Source: Chlamydiota bacterium (GTDB lineage Bacteria > Chlamydiota > Chlamydiia > Chlamydiales > Simkaniaceae). From it: DNA of 50,299 bases. The notes beneath the pieces are model-generated. The model was not told where the DNA came from. It searched no databases and worked only from the letters and a program-made list of their open reading frames with translations. The stretch spans positions 1-50,299 of the forward strand of contig JAAKFF010000001.1 of assembly GCA_011065165.1 (NCBI GenBank). The letters are read 5' to 3'. The translations under genes and the position numbers were made by a program. Shown here in pieces: positions 42,063 to 50,299 of the stretch. The stretch's first letter is position 1, and each line of letters opens with the position of its first letter.

Positions 42063-42448
42063 GGATAGTCTGTCTCGACTCCTTTTTTACTGCAGTAACT
42101 TTCATATTTTTCTGAGTAGAAGTGCCACTCACTCTCTTCATAGGAGAAGAGAAATTTATTGCCCCAACCATCTTTCATGATATTATTTGGACGGCGCACG
42201 AGATCTGAGCTTTTCAGCACTTTGAAAATCTCACCATAGGGGTCGCTGGAGTCAGCAGAGACTTTATTTTGACTCGCCTCTTCTAACAGCACAATTTCAT
42301 AGAGCTTACGGGCCGCTTCTTTCGTTTTGAACGCTTTGGCCTGATCGAGGCTTCCACGCATGTTATAGCCGATCACACTTCCTATGATCCCTATAATGAA
42401 GATCACGATCATGATCTCAAGTAGTGTCATGGTATATTTTTTTTTCAT
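42029..42448 (-). CDS. gspG: type II secretion major pseudopilin GspG-like
   Basis: A 139-residue pseudopilin. The N-terminal helix has MTLLEIMIVIFIIGIIGSVI with glutamate at the +5 position; residue -1 would be threonine rather than glycine. The GspG C-terminal segment is visible as SSDPYGEIFKVLKSSDLVRR, then KDGWGNKFLFSYE (the WGxPF-like element). The protein assembles the short periplasmic pseudopilus. It follows gspF after 11 bases. From memory, chlamydial gsp clusters carry such a gene next to gspF. Confidence 0.82.
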   Translation of the reverse strand: MKKKYTMTLLEIMIVIFIIGIIGSVIGYNMRGSLDQAKAFKTKEAARKLYEIVLLEEASQNKVSADSSDPYGEIFKVLKSSDLVRRPNNIMKDGWGNKFLFSYEESEWHFYSEKYESYCSKKGVETDYPWEEEKDELSL

Positions 42449-42459
42449 TGGCTTATCTC

Positions 42460-43644
42460 TTATTGGATGAATGAACTCACATCGGTTAATGGTAATAGAA
42501 CTGAGAGGAGAATGACAGCAACAATGACGCCAAGTAGCAAGAGTATGACTGGCTGCAAGAGAGCTGTAACTCTCCCCAGGCTCCGCTCGACATTCTCTTC
42601 ATAGATAGTTGATAGGTGTCCCATCATCTCCGCAACGCGCCCCGACTCCTCGGCAATCGAGAGCATCCGCACAACGAGTGATGGAATGAGAGGGGATTTG
42701 GCGAATTCTTCAGAGAGCCGCTTCCCTTCTATCACCTTTCCTTCCGCCTCGGTAATCACTCTCTCTAAGCTGGGGTGTTTCATCACTCTTTTGGAGAGAC
42801 GCATGCACTCTAGCAGGGGAACGCTCCCGTTGAAGAGGACGGAGAAGACGCGGCAGAAGCGCGCCATGACTATCTCAATGTAAATCCGCTTGACAACGGG
42901 AATGTAGAGCAGCGAGTGTTTGAGACTCTCTTTCCCTCTGGGGTGGCGGAAGAAGAGGATGAGCGAGAGGAGGGCTGCTCCACTCAAAGTAAAAATCACA
43001 ATGGCGTGACGATTGAGTATGCGACTTATTGTGAGAATGGCTTCGGTCATTGGGTGGAGGCTTCTCCCCTCAAAGAGTTCCGCCATGGAGGGGATCAGAA
43101 AGAAGAGAAGGAGGGTCACGACGGCGAGGCAGAAGCAGCCGAGAAAAGCGGGGTAGATCAGGGCTGCGCTCACTCTCTTTTTAAGGGCGTGTTCGCGGTA
43201 GATGAGTTTGGAGAGCTCTTCAAAGCTCTGCGTCAGCGTTCCAGACTCTTCCCCTGCTCTTAACATCGAAATGTAGACGGCATCAAAGGCATTTGGATAC
43301 TCCTTTAGGCTATCGGAGAATCGATGTCCCTGCTTCACCTGATCGCAGAGGTCGAGAAAGAGGGAGTGCATCTTGGTGCTGCGATACTTCTCTTCAAGGG
43401 TGTGGAGGCTATCGTAGAGGGGCAATCCCGCTCTCAATAGAGCGTGCATGTCGCGCGTGAAGTTGAGCAGGTGGGAGGAGGAGAGTTTGAGCCGAGCTCC
43501 CTCTCTCTTATAGTGCGAGAGCTTCGTCACAAGGATTTTCTGCTTGCGCAAGCGCTCTTTAGCAAGCTCAAGGGAGTCGGCGTTGATCATCCCAAGGCTC
43601 TTTCTTCCTCCTTCTGATAGTGCTGTATATTGATAGAGTCCCAT
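42460..43644 (-). CDS. gspF: type II secretion inner-membrane protein GspF
   Basis: A 394-residue platform protein with two GspF domains separated by membrane helices (LIYPAFLGCFCLAVVTLLLF, then IVIFTLSGAALLSLILFF, and a C-terminal VILLLLGVIVAVILLSVLLP). Family motifs include FTRDMHALLRAGLPLYDSLH in the first domain and FCRVFSVLFNGSVPLLECMR in the second. Length is typical (about 400). I start at the ATG 43644 (MGLYQYTAL), one base after the gspE stop, because GspF proteins normally begin this way. An upstream frame at 43662 overlaps gspE. Confidence 0.93.
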   Translation of the reverse strand: MGLYQYTALSEGGRKSLGMINADSLELAKERLRKQKILVTKLSHYKREGARLKLSSSHLLNFTRDMHALLRAGLPLYDSLHTLEEKYRSTKMHSLFLDLCDQVKQGHRFSDSLKEYPNAFDAVYISMLRAGEESGTLTQSFEELSKLIYREHALKKRVSAALIYPAFLGCFCLAVVTLLLFFLIPSMAELFEGRSLHPMTEAILTISRILNRHAIVIFTLSGAALLSLILFFRHPRGKESLKHSLLYIPVVKRIYIEIVMARFCRVFSVLFNGSVPLLECMRLSKRVMKHPSLERVITEAEGKVIEGKRLSEEFAKSPLIPSLVVRMLSIAEESGRVAEMMGHLSTIYEENVERSLGRVTALLQPVILLLLGVIVAVILLSVLLPLTDVSSFIQ

Positions 43645-43645
43645 A

Positions 43646-45199
43646 TTATGAATAGAGTTCAAGTTGTCGGCTTACGCGGAGGACTTCTGCCGAGGTGGTT
43701 ATCCCAGCAGCAGCGAGCGCTCCGCCTTGAGCACGTAGGGTTTGCATTCCTCCTTCAACAGCTGCCCTCTGGAGGGCGTTCGCATCGGCGCTTCTTAAGA
43801 GCTGCATCTTGATGCTCTGTGATACGGGCATGAGTTCGTAGATCCCGTGCCGCCCGCGGTAGCCTGAGCCGAAGCACGCTTCACACCCTTCGCCTCTATA
43901 GAGGGTTTGGGCAGTTATCTCTAAGTCTTTGAGCTCTTGGTCGCTAGCTTTGTACTCTACCTTGCACTGATCACAGATGCATCGAACGAGCCGCTGCGCT
44001 AAGATCGCGAGCACCGAGGAGGAGAGGAGGTAGGGTTCGATTCCCATGTCGACCAGCCTGGTCAGAGCGGAGGGGGCGTCATTGGTATGAAGTGTGCTCA
44101 AGACTAGGTGGCCGGTGAGAGAGGATTGGATGGCGATCTCTGCCGTCTCTCTATCGCGAATCTCCCCCACCATGATCACATCGGGATCTTGGCGCAGGAT
44201 ATGGCGCAGCCCTTTAGCGAAGGTGAGGTCGATCTTAGGATTCACCCCGATCTGGGCGATTCCCTGGAGCTTATACTCGACAGGATCTTCAATCGTCATC
44301 ACATTCATCTCTTGTGTATGGATCTCTGTGATCGCGCTGTAAAGCGTAGTCGTCTTTCCACTCCCTGTCGGTCCTGTCACGAGAATAATACCTTGATTCT
44401 GGTGGAGGTATTTGCGAAAGGTGGTGAGATCGGTCATCCCAATTTTATCGAGCCCAAGGAGGATGTTACTCTTATCAAGGATGCGCATAACGATCCTCTC
44501 ACCATAGACAACGGGGACGGTGCTCACACGAAAATCGACCTGTCGGCCTGCCATCAAAAGTTTTATCCGACCATCTTGTGGGAGGCGCATTTCAGCGATA
44601 TCCATCTTTGCCATCACCTTTATTCGGGTGATGAGCTGCTTCTGCAAGTCGGAGGGGGGAGCATGGCGGAATTGAAGGACACCATCGATTCGGTAGCGAA
44701 TCGCCATCTCACTATCTAGTGGCTCAAAGTGGACGTCGGAGGCTCCCTGTTGTATCGCTTCGATCAGGATCATATTGAGGAGGCGGATCACTGGGGAGTC
44801 ATCTTGCTGCTCTAGAAGATCGTACTCATCTTCCCGCTCCTCGGTGAGAAGTTCGCCCGCCTCTCTCTTCAGCCCTTCAATAAATTTGGAGGCCTCACGA
44901 TCCCCCTGGTGGTAGCACTTTTCAATAGCCACTTCGAGGTGGTTTTGTGGAGAGAAGAGTTCACTCACTTCACATCCCGTCAGACAGCGGATCTCTTCGA
45001 GCACCTCTAGATCGTAGGGGCGAGAGATGGCAACGATGAGTTTTCCTTCTCGCTCTTCCAAGGGGATGGCAAGCCTCTGTTTAACGAAGGAGTATGGGAG
45101 TTTTTGGACGCGATCTTTAATGAAGGGGTAGTCGGAGAGGTCGTTGACACACTCTAATCCAAACCGTTTTGCAAGAAGGAAATCCTCACTCATCGACAT
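43646..45199 (-). CDS. gspE: type II secretion ATPase GspE
   Basis: A 517-residue ATPase. The N-terminal region (about 1-140) is a GspE N-domain. The catalytic half holds Walker A GPTGSGKTT (about 275-283), the aspartate-box TIEDPVEYKL, Walker B VIMVGEIRDRETAEIAIQ and the histidine box HLVLSTLHTND. The zinc-binding tetracysteine motif CxxC...CxxC (CDQC and CEAC, about 405-440) is present. It drives pseudopilus assembly. Start candidates are TTG 45205, ATG 45199 and ATG 45193, all within the last codons of gspD; the overlap implies coupled translation. Confidence 0.95.
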   Translation of the reverse strand: MSMSEDFLLAKRFGLECVNDLSDYPFIKDRVQKLPYSFVKQRLAIPLEEREGKLIVAISRPYDLEVLEEIRCLTGCEVSELFSPQNHLEVAIEKCYHQGDREASKFIEGLKREAGELLTEEREDEYDLLEQQDDSPVIRLLNMILIEAIQQGASDVHFEPLDSEMAIRYRIDGVLQFRHAPPSDLQKQLITRIKVMAKMDIAEMRLPQDGRIKLLMAGRQVDFRVSTVPVVYGERIVMRILDKSNILLGLDKIGMTDLTTFRKYLHQNQGIILVTGPTGSGKTTTLYSAITEIHTQEMNVMTIEDPVEYKLQGIAQIGVNPKIDLTFAKGLRHILRQDPDVIMVGEIRDRETAEIAIQSSLTGHLVLSTLHTNDAPSALTRLVDMGIEPYLLSSSVLAILAQRLVRCICDQCKVEYKASDQELKDLEITAQTLYRGEGCEACFGSGYRGRHGIYELMPVSQSIKMQLLRSADANALQRAAVEGGMQTLRAQGGALAAAGITTSAEVLRVSRQLELYS

Positions 45200-47528
45200 G
45201 TCCAAAGAGTAATTTTAAACTATTATCAAAGAGGCGCTCCTTCTTTCGGCTCTTCGCATCTTGTATACGCTGAAGAAACTCTGGAAGATCGCCTGGTCGC
45301 TTGATCAGCTGCTTCATGCGGAGCCGATCTAAACCTTCGTTCCCATCATGGATAAGGTGGGGTGTGATAAAAATAAACATCTCGGTCTCTTCATCGGTCA
45401 TGCGTGAATCGCCGAAGAACTTTCCAATTCCGGGGATCTCCCCTAGGAAAGGAAGTTTGCTACTACTATCTTCTGAGGTTTTTTCACGGAGGCCCCCTAA
45501 AATTACTGTCTCACCGTCGACAACACGCACGAAGTTTTCAATATGACGCCGGCTAACAGGTGGTCGGTCTTTCTGTGTTGTCTTTTTTATCGTATCAAAG
45601 GTGATGTTGGTCTCTAAAGTGATGAAATGTTTTTCATTGTCGGGATCTTCGGGCTCGTGAATGGTAGGAGTGATCACGATGGTCGTTCCATATTGAGCAC
45701 GGGAAAATTGCGGGGTAAAGGCTATCCCTTTATTGGTGTCGATCGGCGCTGCACCCATATCGATCGAAATCTCTTCTACAAGGGAGATCTGTGCGGGCGT
45801 CTGATTGAGAGTGGTCACTGAGGGAGCCGCATTGATGCGTACATCTTCTTGCGACATCAAGAAGTTGTAGGCGATATCGAAGGCTGGCCAAAAATCATTG
45901 GGTTTTTTGCGGAAGATAAAGAAGTCGATGATCCCCCTATTTGCCGTTTTTGGAGAGGTCTCATAGCGGAGGCCTGTCTCATGCGCGTTTTTTGCAGCTG
46001 AGCCGAGTCGCAGTAAGTTTAGACCGAAGTTGTTCTGATTTTTGATCCGTTTCTCAAAGAGCAAGACTTCGATCTGTACCATCCGCTTCGGTTGATCGAG
46101 CTTATTGATCAGCTCCTTGATCTTCTCTAGAGTGTCGCGTCGTACGACCATCATGATCGAGCCGGTTTTCGGGTAGGGAATAAAGTTCGTTGTAGTGGAG
46201 CTCTCTCTCTGCGCTTCGATGGTTGCAGCAACGGCAGTCGGAGGGTGGACCACTGAAGAGTAGGGTGGAGGACCGTAAGAGGGGGGAGAGAGCTGGGGGG
46301 TGGGCGCACTATCAAGCGGACGCAGCGGCGGCATCGGATCAGCTCGAGGCCTCGGCTCCTGCCCGTCGATTCCTGAGTAGATCAGCGAGGCGTAGACCTT
46401 CTCTAACACTTCAGCCATCTCAATCGGATCGCTATGGCGACAGGTATACCAGAAGACGGTCATCTCCATCGGATCTTCAATCTGCCCTTCGGTCTTTCTC
46501 ACCAATCTCTCTGCGCGCTCCACCAGATCTTTTGGGCCGATGAGCACCAGAGAGCCTTCGCTCTTTAGGGTTATGATGATTAGATCGTCGCCCTCACCTC
46601 TTGTAAGTCCAATGCGCGGCTTGCGGGTGAACCCGCCAAAGTAGGCCTTTATTATCTTCTCCATCTCTTCGGGCTTCATCCGAGAGATAGGGAGAACTCT
46701 CGTCACCTTTTCATTCTCTTTTTCCCAGACTGCGTCGTAGAGGGTAAGGAGCTTTTCCACCTCCTCTTTGATAGAGATAATCGCGATTTTGAATCCGACT
46801 TGATAGACAAATGTCATCTTAGGATTTCGAAAGCGCTCGAAGAATTTGGAGACGCCTTTGATGCGTTCAGGTGGTGGAGAGAAGATGTAGACGACGCGGG
46901 TTTTTGGGGGGAGCCTTGCGAGATCGAGCGGATCGCTTAAAATTTGATCGACAGCGACTAGATCTTGTTTCAGGATGAAGAGCTGACGCGTATAGGAGTT
47001 GAGCTCTTTCACTCCAATTCCATTATGGGAGAGGATCACCCCTAAGAGATCGCTCCAGGACTCGCGGGGGATAGGTATTTCAGAGTGGAGGTGCAGCTTC
47101 ATGGAGAGGACCTCATGAGGAATGACGTAGAGGTAGTCACACGATCCATATTCCATGATAAGCTGGGAGAGCGTCGTCTCATCCTGGTCCCAGAGAGCAT
47201 ACCCTTCATCCTCCCTCTTCGCATCTTCAACAGCGAGCTCACGCCACTCTTCTTCAAGCTCATCGATCTCGGTGCGGATCTGGTTCACCTCTTTTAGAAG
47301 CTCGTAATACTCCTCCTCATTCGCCCCCTCTTTGTGATACTGGTTGACGCGTCGATATTTTTCATTAAATTGGTTGCGCAGCAGATGCTGCTGCCTATTG
47401 AGCTCATCCAGAAAGGTGCGCAGCTCCTCTTCTTCCTGCTGCAGATGGTAAGAGTCGCGCTTCTCCTCAATAGTCTGGCCATTTAGAGATAGAGTGAAGA
47501 GTAATAAAACTAGTATCTTAATTTTCAC
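45186..47528 (-). CDS. gspD: type II secretion outer-membrane secretin GspD
   Basis: A 780-residue secretin with a signal peptide (ILVLLLFTLSLNGQ). Unusually, residues 20-110 form a glutamate-rich coiled coil before the N-domains. N-domains follow (about 120-370), then a proline-rich loop (PPLRPLDSAPTPQLSPPSYG and onward, about 405-440), another N-domain (SIMMVVRRDTLEKIKELINK) and the secretin core. The core has VVDGETVILGGLREK and the C-terminal LPFLGEIPGIGKFF with TEMFIFITPHLI. It starts at a GTG overlapping the upstream gene's stop (GTGA). It forms the outer-membrane gate. No pilotin gene is recognised. Confidence 0.93.
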   Translation of the reverse strand: MKIKILVLLLFTLSLNGQTIEEKRDSYHLQQEEEELRTFLDELNRQQHLLRNQFNEKYRRVNQYHKEGANEEEYYELLKEVNQIRTEIDELEEEWRELAVEDAKREDEGYALWDQDETTLSQLIMEYGSCDYLYVIPHEVLSMKLHLHSEIPIPRESWSDLLGVILSHNGIGVKELNSYTRQLFILKQDLVAVDQILSDPLDLARLPPKTRVVYIFSPPPERIKGVSKFFERFRNPKMTFVYQVGFKIAIISIKEEVEKLLTLYDAVWEKENEKVTRVLPISRMKPEEMEKIIKAYFGGFTRKPRIGLTRGEGDDLIIITLKSEGSLVLIGPKDLVERAERLVRKTEGQIEDPMEMTVFWYTCRHSDPIEMAEVLEKVYASLIYSGIDGQEPRPRADPMPPLRPLDSAPTPQLSPPSYGPPPYSSVVHPPTAVAATIEAQRESSTTTNFIPYPKTGSIMMVVRRDTLEKIKELINKLDQPKRMVQIEVLLFEKRIKNQNNFGLNLLRLGSAAKNAHETGLRYETSPKTANRGIIDFFIFRKKPNDFWPAFDIAYNFLMSQEDVRINAAPSVTTLNQTPAQISLVEEISIDMGAAPIDTNKGIAFTPQFSRAQYGTTIVITPTIHEPEDPDNEKHFITLETNITFDTIKKTTQKDRPPVSRRHIENFVRVVDGETVILGGLREKTSEDSSSKLPFLGEIPGIGKFFGDSRMTDEETEMFIFITPHLIHDGNEGLDRLRMKQLIKRPGDLPEFLQRIQDAKSRKKERLFDNSLKLLFGHVDE

Positions 47529-48880
47529 CTGGCATCCCGTATCGTTCTCGTCCTGACTTCTCTGCTCTTTTCTATTCTGATAGCTTCCTTGCCACCGCCT
47601 GCACGTCGAATTTTAGTCGATATCGGCTTTTTTTGGGGAGGAGATTGTTCGCTCTTCTTCGACGAAACAAGGGGAAGCGTCACACTTCGCATCTGTGTCC
47701 TCATCGAATCGAAGAGCATGCCACAAAAAACCGCTCTCCCCTCAACCCTCTCCAGCCCATCAAAGACAAAGAGCTCACCCCTCATTTTAAAGGCCAAAAC
47801 AGCCTCTACATCCTTCAGACTTTTCAGAATGGACCACCCAGTAGCTGTGTGTAGGAGCCAGTCACCTCTCTTCAAGATGGCGGCTTTATTATCGATCCGG
47901 CAGGAGATCCGCGAGTGGGTGCGCTGGCGCATCCGGGTGAAAGCTGTCGCGACTCTGAGGCCTATCGCTGCGTTTTTTTCTTTTACTAGCGCTGCCTTCA
48001 CCCACTCTAGCCCCGTTCTATCCCAAAGTTCCCACTCCATTCTATAGGGTGACAGTGCACTAAGGCGCGCCATAGGATATCCCTCTGTCGCTGCACTTCT
48101 CTGCCACCGCCCTTCATTCCAGATGAACGTTTCGCCCTCCTCAACATGGAGGAAGTGCCCTCCCTCAAACTCCAGACGCTGCTTATGGGCTAGCTCCCCA
48201 TACGCCTCACCCCCATAGATCTCAAAGAGACGGTCGGGCGCCCACCACTTCGCTCTCTTCATCCCCTCAAAAGCCTCCGATAGGGCAGCCGATTTGATCG
48301 CCCCTGAAGGATCGCTCTTTAGGGTGCTCTCGATCTCAAAGCTATGAGCCTCATCTAGAAGAAGTTCGCCCGATTCAGAGAGAAGCCGCAGCCCCATCTC
48401 AAGCCACACCTCTCCAGACTCATTTAAATAGGGTTTAATCCAGAGAGGAGTCGTATCCTCAGCAAAGGTTAACTGCCGGTCGACATAGGAGAGGTAGAGC
48501 TTCTGTCCCGGAGCGACCATCAAAGCTCTGTCGCTCCCTCTTATCCCCATCTGCAGCTTCACGCTGTAGAGGGTGGCATCAGGACGGCTATTTCTACCTA
48601 AGAAGAGGATCTCTTTCGTTAGATTTGGAAAAGGAAATCTCTGAATATTAGAGGAGAGAGCAAGAGAGCCCTCACCAATTGCGCGATAATCGATGGTCGA
48701 AAGAGTTTTCTGCTCTTTTGTTCTCTCTTCAGCTTTGATCAAAACGGGCTTAGCGGGCTTAAAAAACTCTAGAAGAAATGCGCAGGAGACGATGAGAGAG
48801 GCTGCCAGCACAATCCTATTTAAAACGCTTACGCTTTTATAGATAGAGGTAAGAGAGGTATATTTCGCAATCAATGTCAA
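47525..48880 (-). CDS. anchored protein in the GspC position of the type II operon
   Basis: A 451-residue protein with one N-terminal transmembrane helix (IVLAASLIVSCAFLLEFF, about 23-40) and a large soluble domain with a basic C-terminal tail (about 405-451). No motif is recognised; it does not look like the HR or PDZ domains of GspC. It is first in the operon and overlaps gspD by GTGA, the place GspC takes in proteobacteria. From memory, C. trachomatis has a hypothetical gene (CT573) before gspD. A role connecting inner membrane and secretin is inference. The ATG at 48880 is the first in frame. Confidence 0.7.
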   Translation of the reverse strand: MTLIAKYTSLTSIYKSVSVLNRIVLAASLIVSCAFLLEFFKPAKPVLIKAEERTKEQKTLSTIDYRAIGEGSLALSSNIQRFPFPNLTKEILFLGRNSRPDATLYSVKLQMGIRGSDRALMVAPGQKLYLSYVDRQLTFAEDTTPLWIKPYLNESGEVWLEMGLRLLSESGELLLDEAHSFEIESTLKSDPSGAIKSAALSEAFEGMKRAKWWAPDRLFEIYGGEAYGELAHKQRLEFEGGHFLHVEEGETFIWNEGRWQRSAATEGYPMARLSALSPYRMEWELWDRTGLEWVKAALVKEKNAAIGLRVATAFTRMRQRTHSRISCRIDNKAAILKRGDWLLHTATGWSILKSLKDVEAVLAFKMRGELFVFDGLERVEGRAVFCGMLFDSMRTQMRSVTLPLVSSKKSEQSPPQKKPISTKIRRAGGGKEAIRIEKSREVRTRTIRDAR

Positions 48881-48970
48881 ACTCGCATCGAAAAAAAATT
48901 TGAACTAGTTATCACGTTTATTTTATTCAATTTAATGAAAAAATTCAAAGAAAACTAAAAATATCCAGAT

Positions 48971-48998
48971 TTGCAAATAATTTATTTTATTCTAAACT
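48971..48998 (+). promoter_or_regulatory. candidate promoter for the 49056 gene
   Basis: TTGCAA (48971-48976) and TAAACT (48993-48998) are 16 bases apart in a very AT-rich divergent region (48881-49055). Transcription would start near 49005, supporting the ATG at 49056 over a GTG at 49008. Confidence 0.35.
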
Positions 48999-49055
48999 TA
49001 GGAAAAGGTGCACTGTAACCATATAGGGTGCGCCTCACACCAACAAGAGCAAAAA

Positions 49056-49460
49056 ATGGATAAAAAACTAAAAGAAGGCGTTAGCGTTCAAGAGCTTGAA
49101 AACTTTGGTAAGAAGTATCGATTTGAGATCTTCTTCGTAGTCTACTTCTTGCTTGCTACACTACTGACCTTTTTATTTTTCGGACCAGCATGGAGTGTAT
49201 TCTTAGCAGGTGTCGGAGGAATTTTGGGCATTTGGCTCCCTAAGAAAGTCGAAAAGGCAGCTAGAGCCGCTTTTCAGTTTGTCTTCAAACAGGAAAAAGC
49301 GACTAAGTTGATCCTTGCGGTTGTGGGTGTCATTGTTGCATTTTTCTTGCCCCCACTTGTCTTCTTTTTCATGGGACTCATGGGAGGAACAGGGATGCAT
49401 GCAGCGGCTTCGAATATAACTACGTATCGCGGAGAGGGGGAAGGCGGGGAAGGACAATAA
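49056..49460 (+). CDS. small membrane protein, unknown function
   Basis: A 134-residue protein with three hydrophobic segments (FEIFFVVYFLLATLLTFLFF, then SVFLAGVGGILGIWL, and LILAVVGVIVAFFLPPLVFF) and a glycine-rich tail ending EGEGGEGQ. AGAG lies about seven bases before the ATG. An upstream GTG at 49008 would add 16 residues including two cysteines but would make the message leaderless. No family is recognised. It is convergent with the 49464-50180 gene, three bases apart. Confidence 0.7.
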   Translation: MDKKLKEGVSVQELENFGKKYRFEIFFVVYFLLATLLTFLFFGPAWSVFLAGVGGILGIWLPKKVEKAARAAFQFVFKQEKATKLILAVVGVIVAFFLPPLVFFFMGLMGGTGMHAAASNITTYRGEGEGGEGQ

Positions 49461-49463
49461 GCG

Positions 49464-50180
49464 CTACTGTTTGCTTATATCCTCTTCCCTCGTCTGAATA
49501 TAATCTAGCAAGGTTCTCTCCTGCACAGTAAAGTGGCTGAGGAGCCGCTGGAATCCCGCTTGCCCAATTTTTTCATCAATCGAGCCGCTATCATCCCATC
49601 CGCCATAGTGCAAGATCTCTCTCCACGCCTCTAGCTCGCCCTTGGTATCGCCAAGCTCCCCACAGAGCGTCGCAATCCGCATGAGATTGAAAGCAAAGAG
49701 CGACGAATCATCCTTGCCATTTCTCCAAAATGTCTTGTCGTTCAAGAGCTTTTCTTTGAGCTGTTTGGCCTCTTTTAAAGCCTCTTCATACTCTCTATCA
49801 CTTACCTTTAGAGAGGTCATCGAGTAGTCAGAGTAGTAGGGCTGGCTCGTGCGCTCAAGCGTTCTCTCCACATAGGGGGCAGCCTCTTCCGCCTCTCTAA
49901 GAGCCAAGAAATTCTGTCCTATCTGTGGATCGTAGTGGGCGTGCAGCTCAGGATACTTTTTCAGCATCCTCTGAAGATTTGTAAAGTCCTCTCCCTCTTT
50001 CTCCAGGATCCGATCCCACTTTAAGAATGCATTACTTGCCACCACATAATCTGTCTCAGCGCGGCCCTTCCGGCCCCCCATCTTAACCATTATTACAGAA
50101 AAAATAACAAGTGCCGGCAGCGCATAGTAGAGAACCCTCTTCCAGTTAAAAAGAACTCTCTTTGGCAGATCAAATTCCAT
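49464..50180 (-). CDS. anchored periplasmic or cytoplasmic helical protein, unknown function
   Basis: A 238-residue protein with one N-terminal transmembrane helix (VLYYALPALVIFSVIMV, about 15-31) preceded by basic residues (KRVLFNWKR), which predicts an inner-membrane anchor with the bulk in the periplasm. The soluble part is helical (DREYEEALKEAKQLKEKL, then LFAFNLMRIATLCGELGDTK) with TPR-like character near the end. AGGA lies five bases before the ATG at 50180; TTG 50204 and ATG 50183 are alternatives. Family not recognised. Confidence 0.7.
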   Translation of the reverse strand: MEFDLPKRVLFNWKRVLYYALPALVIFSVIMVKMGGRKGRAETDYVVASNAFLKWDRILEKEGEDFTNLQRMLKKYPELHAHYDPQIGQNFLALREAEEAAPYVERTLERTSQPYYSDYSMTSLKVSDREYEEALKEAKQLKEKLLNDKTFWRNGKDDSSLFAFNLMRIATLCGELGDTKGELEAWREILHYGGWDDSGSIDEKIGQAGFQRLLSHFTVQERTLLDYIQTREEDISKQ

Positions 50181-50232
50181 CATAATCCTATTGATTTTTC
50201 GCAAAAAAGCCCATTCTACCCGATCGCTCCTT

Positions 50233-50255
50233 TTTCGACAAAAGAGAGGTCGAAA
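50233..50255 (-). other. short inverted repeat near the window end
   Basis: TTTCGAC and GTCGAAA (7 bases each) around a nine-base loop, lying between the 49464-50180 gene and whatever lies upstream. It may terminate an upstream minus-strand gene outside the window. No T-tract follows, so support is weak. Confidence 0.25.
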
Positions 50256-50299
50256 TCATAGTTTTGGCTGGATAGGGTGCGTTCTTAATCGGCCAAATC

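Noticed and set aside
44108-44719. Plus-strand 203-codon frame opposite gspE
   Set aside because: Antisense to the most conserved part of GspE, where codon constraints create long shadow frames.
47589-48047. Plus-strand 152-codon frame opposite the GspC-position gene
   Set aside because: Antisense to a coupled operon gene and without a recognisable motif.

Overview
The window is most likely from a member of the Chlamydiota outside the pathogenic family Chlamydiaceae (an amoeba- or invertebrate-associated 'environmental chlamydia'). The evidence is the combination of gene blocks that I recall as clustered in Chlamydia trachomatis: mnmG/lplA; sdhB-sdhA-sdhC next to tatD, exbB/tolQ, exbD/tolR, a TolA-like protein, tolB, pal and a LysM lipoprotein; and a compact type II secretion operon gspD-gspE-gspF-gspG. 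The species cannot be resolved from sequence alone. No rRNA, tRNA, CRISPR array or complete insertion sequence was seen.

Layout. (1) 1-4.8 kb: a partial DUF4396 protein, a small membrane protein, then a 30-residue mS38/COX24-like protein whose stop overlaps the start of mnmG, a degenerate receiver/GGDEF protein, a small secreted protein and lipoate ligase. (2) 4.9-6.8 kb: two membrane-anchored glycosyltransferases (GT10 fucosyltransferase-like and GT92-like) on the minus strand. (3) 7.0-10.7 kb: sdhCAB. (4) 10.9-16.9 kb: an AT-rich accessory module of three paralogous, long coiled-coil proteins, two of them with C-terminal TPRs, arranged divergently and followed by a 59-residue coupled ORF. 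It sits between sdhC and tatD, which I recall as neighbours in C. trachomatis. This is the best candidate for an undescribed system. (5) 16.9-24.1 kb: tatD, the Tol-Pal envelope operon, a LysM lipoprotein, an OmpR-type response regulator and an MFS transporter.

(6) 24.2-33.2 kb: a glycine-zipper lipoprotein, a TPR membrane protein, a nested palindromic repeat, a 951-residue exported TPR protein, a 1237-residue anchored protein with a C-terminal von Willebrand A domain, and rsmD. (7) 33.2-35.8 kb: an 870-residue secreted MORN_2-repeat protein. (8) 35.9-41.1 kb: a surface-polysaccharide-like island with a 2-epimerase remnant, a Wzx-type flippase, a GT4 glycosyltransferase, a secreted beta-propeller and a second GT92 paralogue. 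(9) 41.1-48.9 kb: a type II secretion operon on the minus strand, ending in a pseudopilin gene whose 3' end looks frameshifted. (10) 49-50.2 kb: two small membrane proteins.

Functionally, most of the window concerns the envelope: Tol-Pal for outer-membrane integrity, type II secretion for export, two glycosylation loci, and several very large exported repeat proteins. The housekeeping genes (mnmG, lplA, sdh, tatD, rsmD) provide the syntenic backbone into which the accessory blocks are set.
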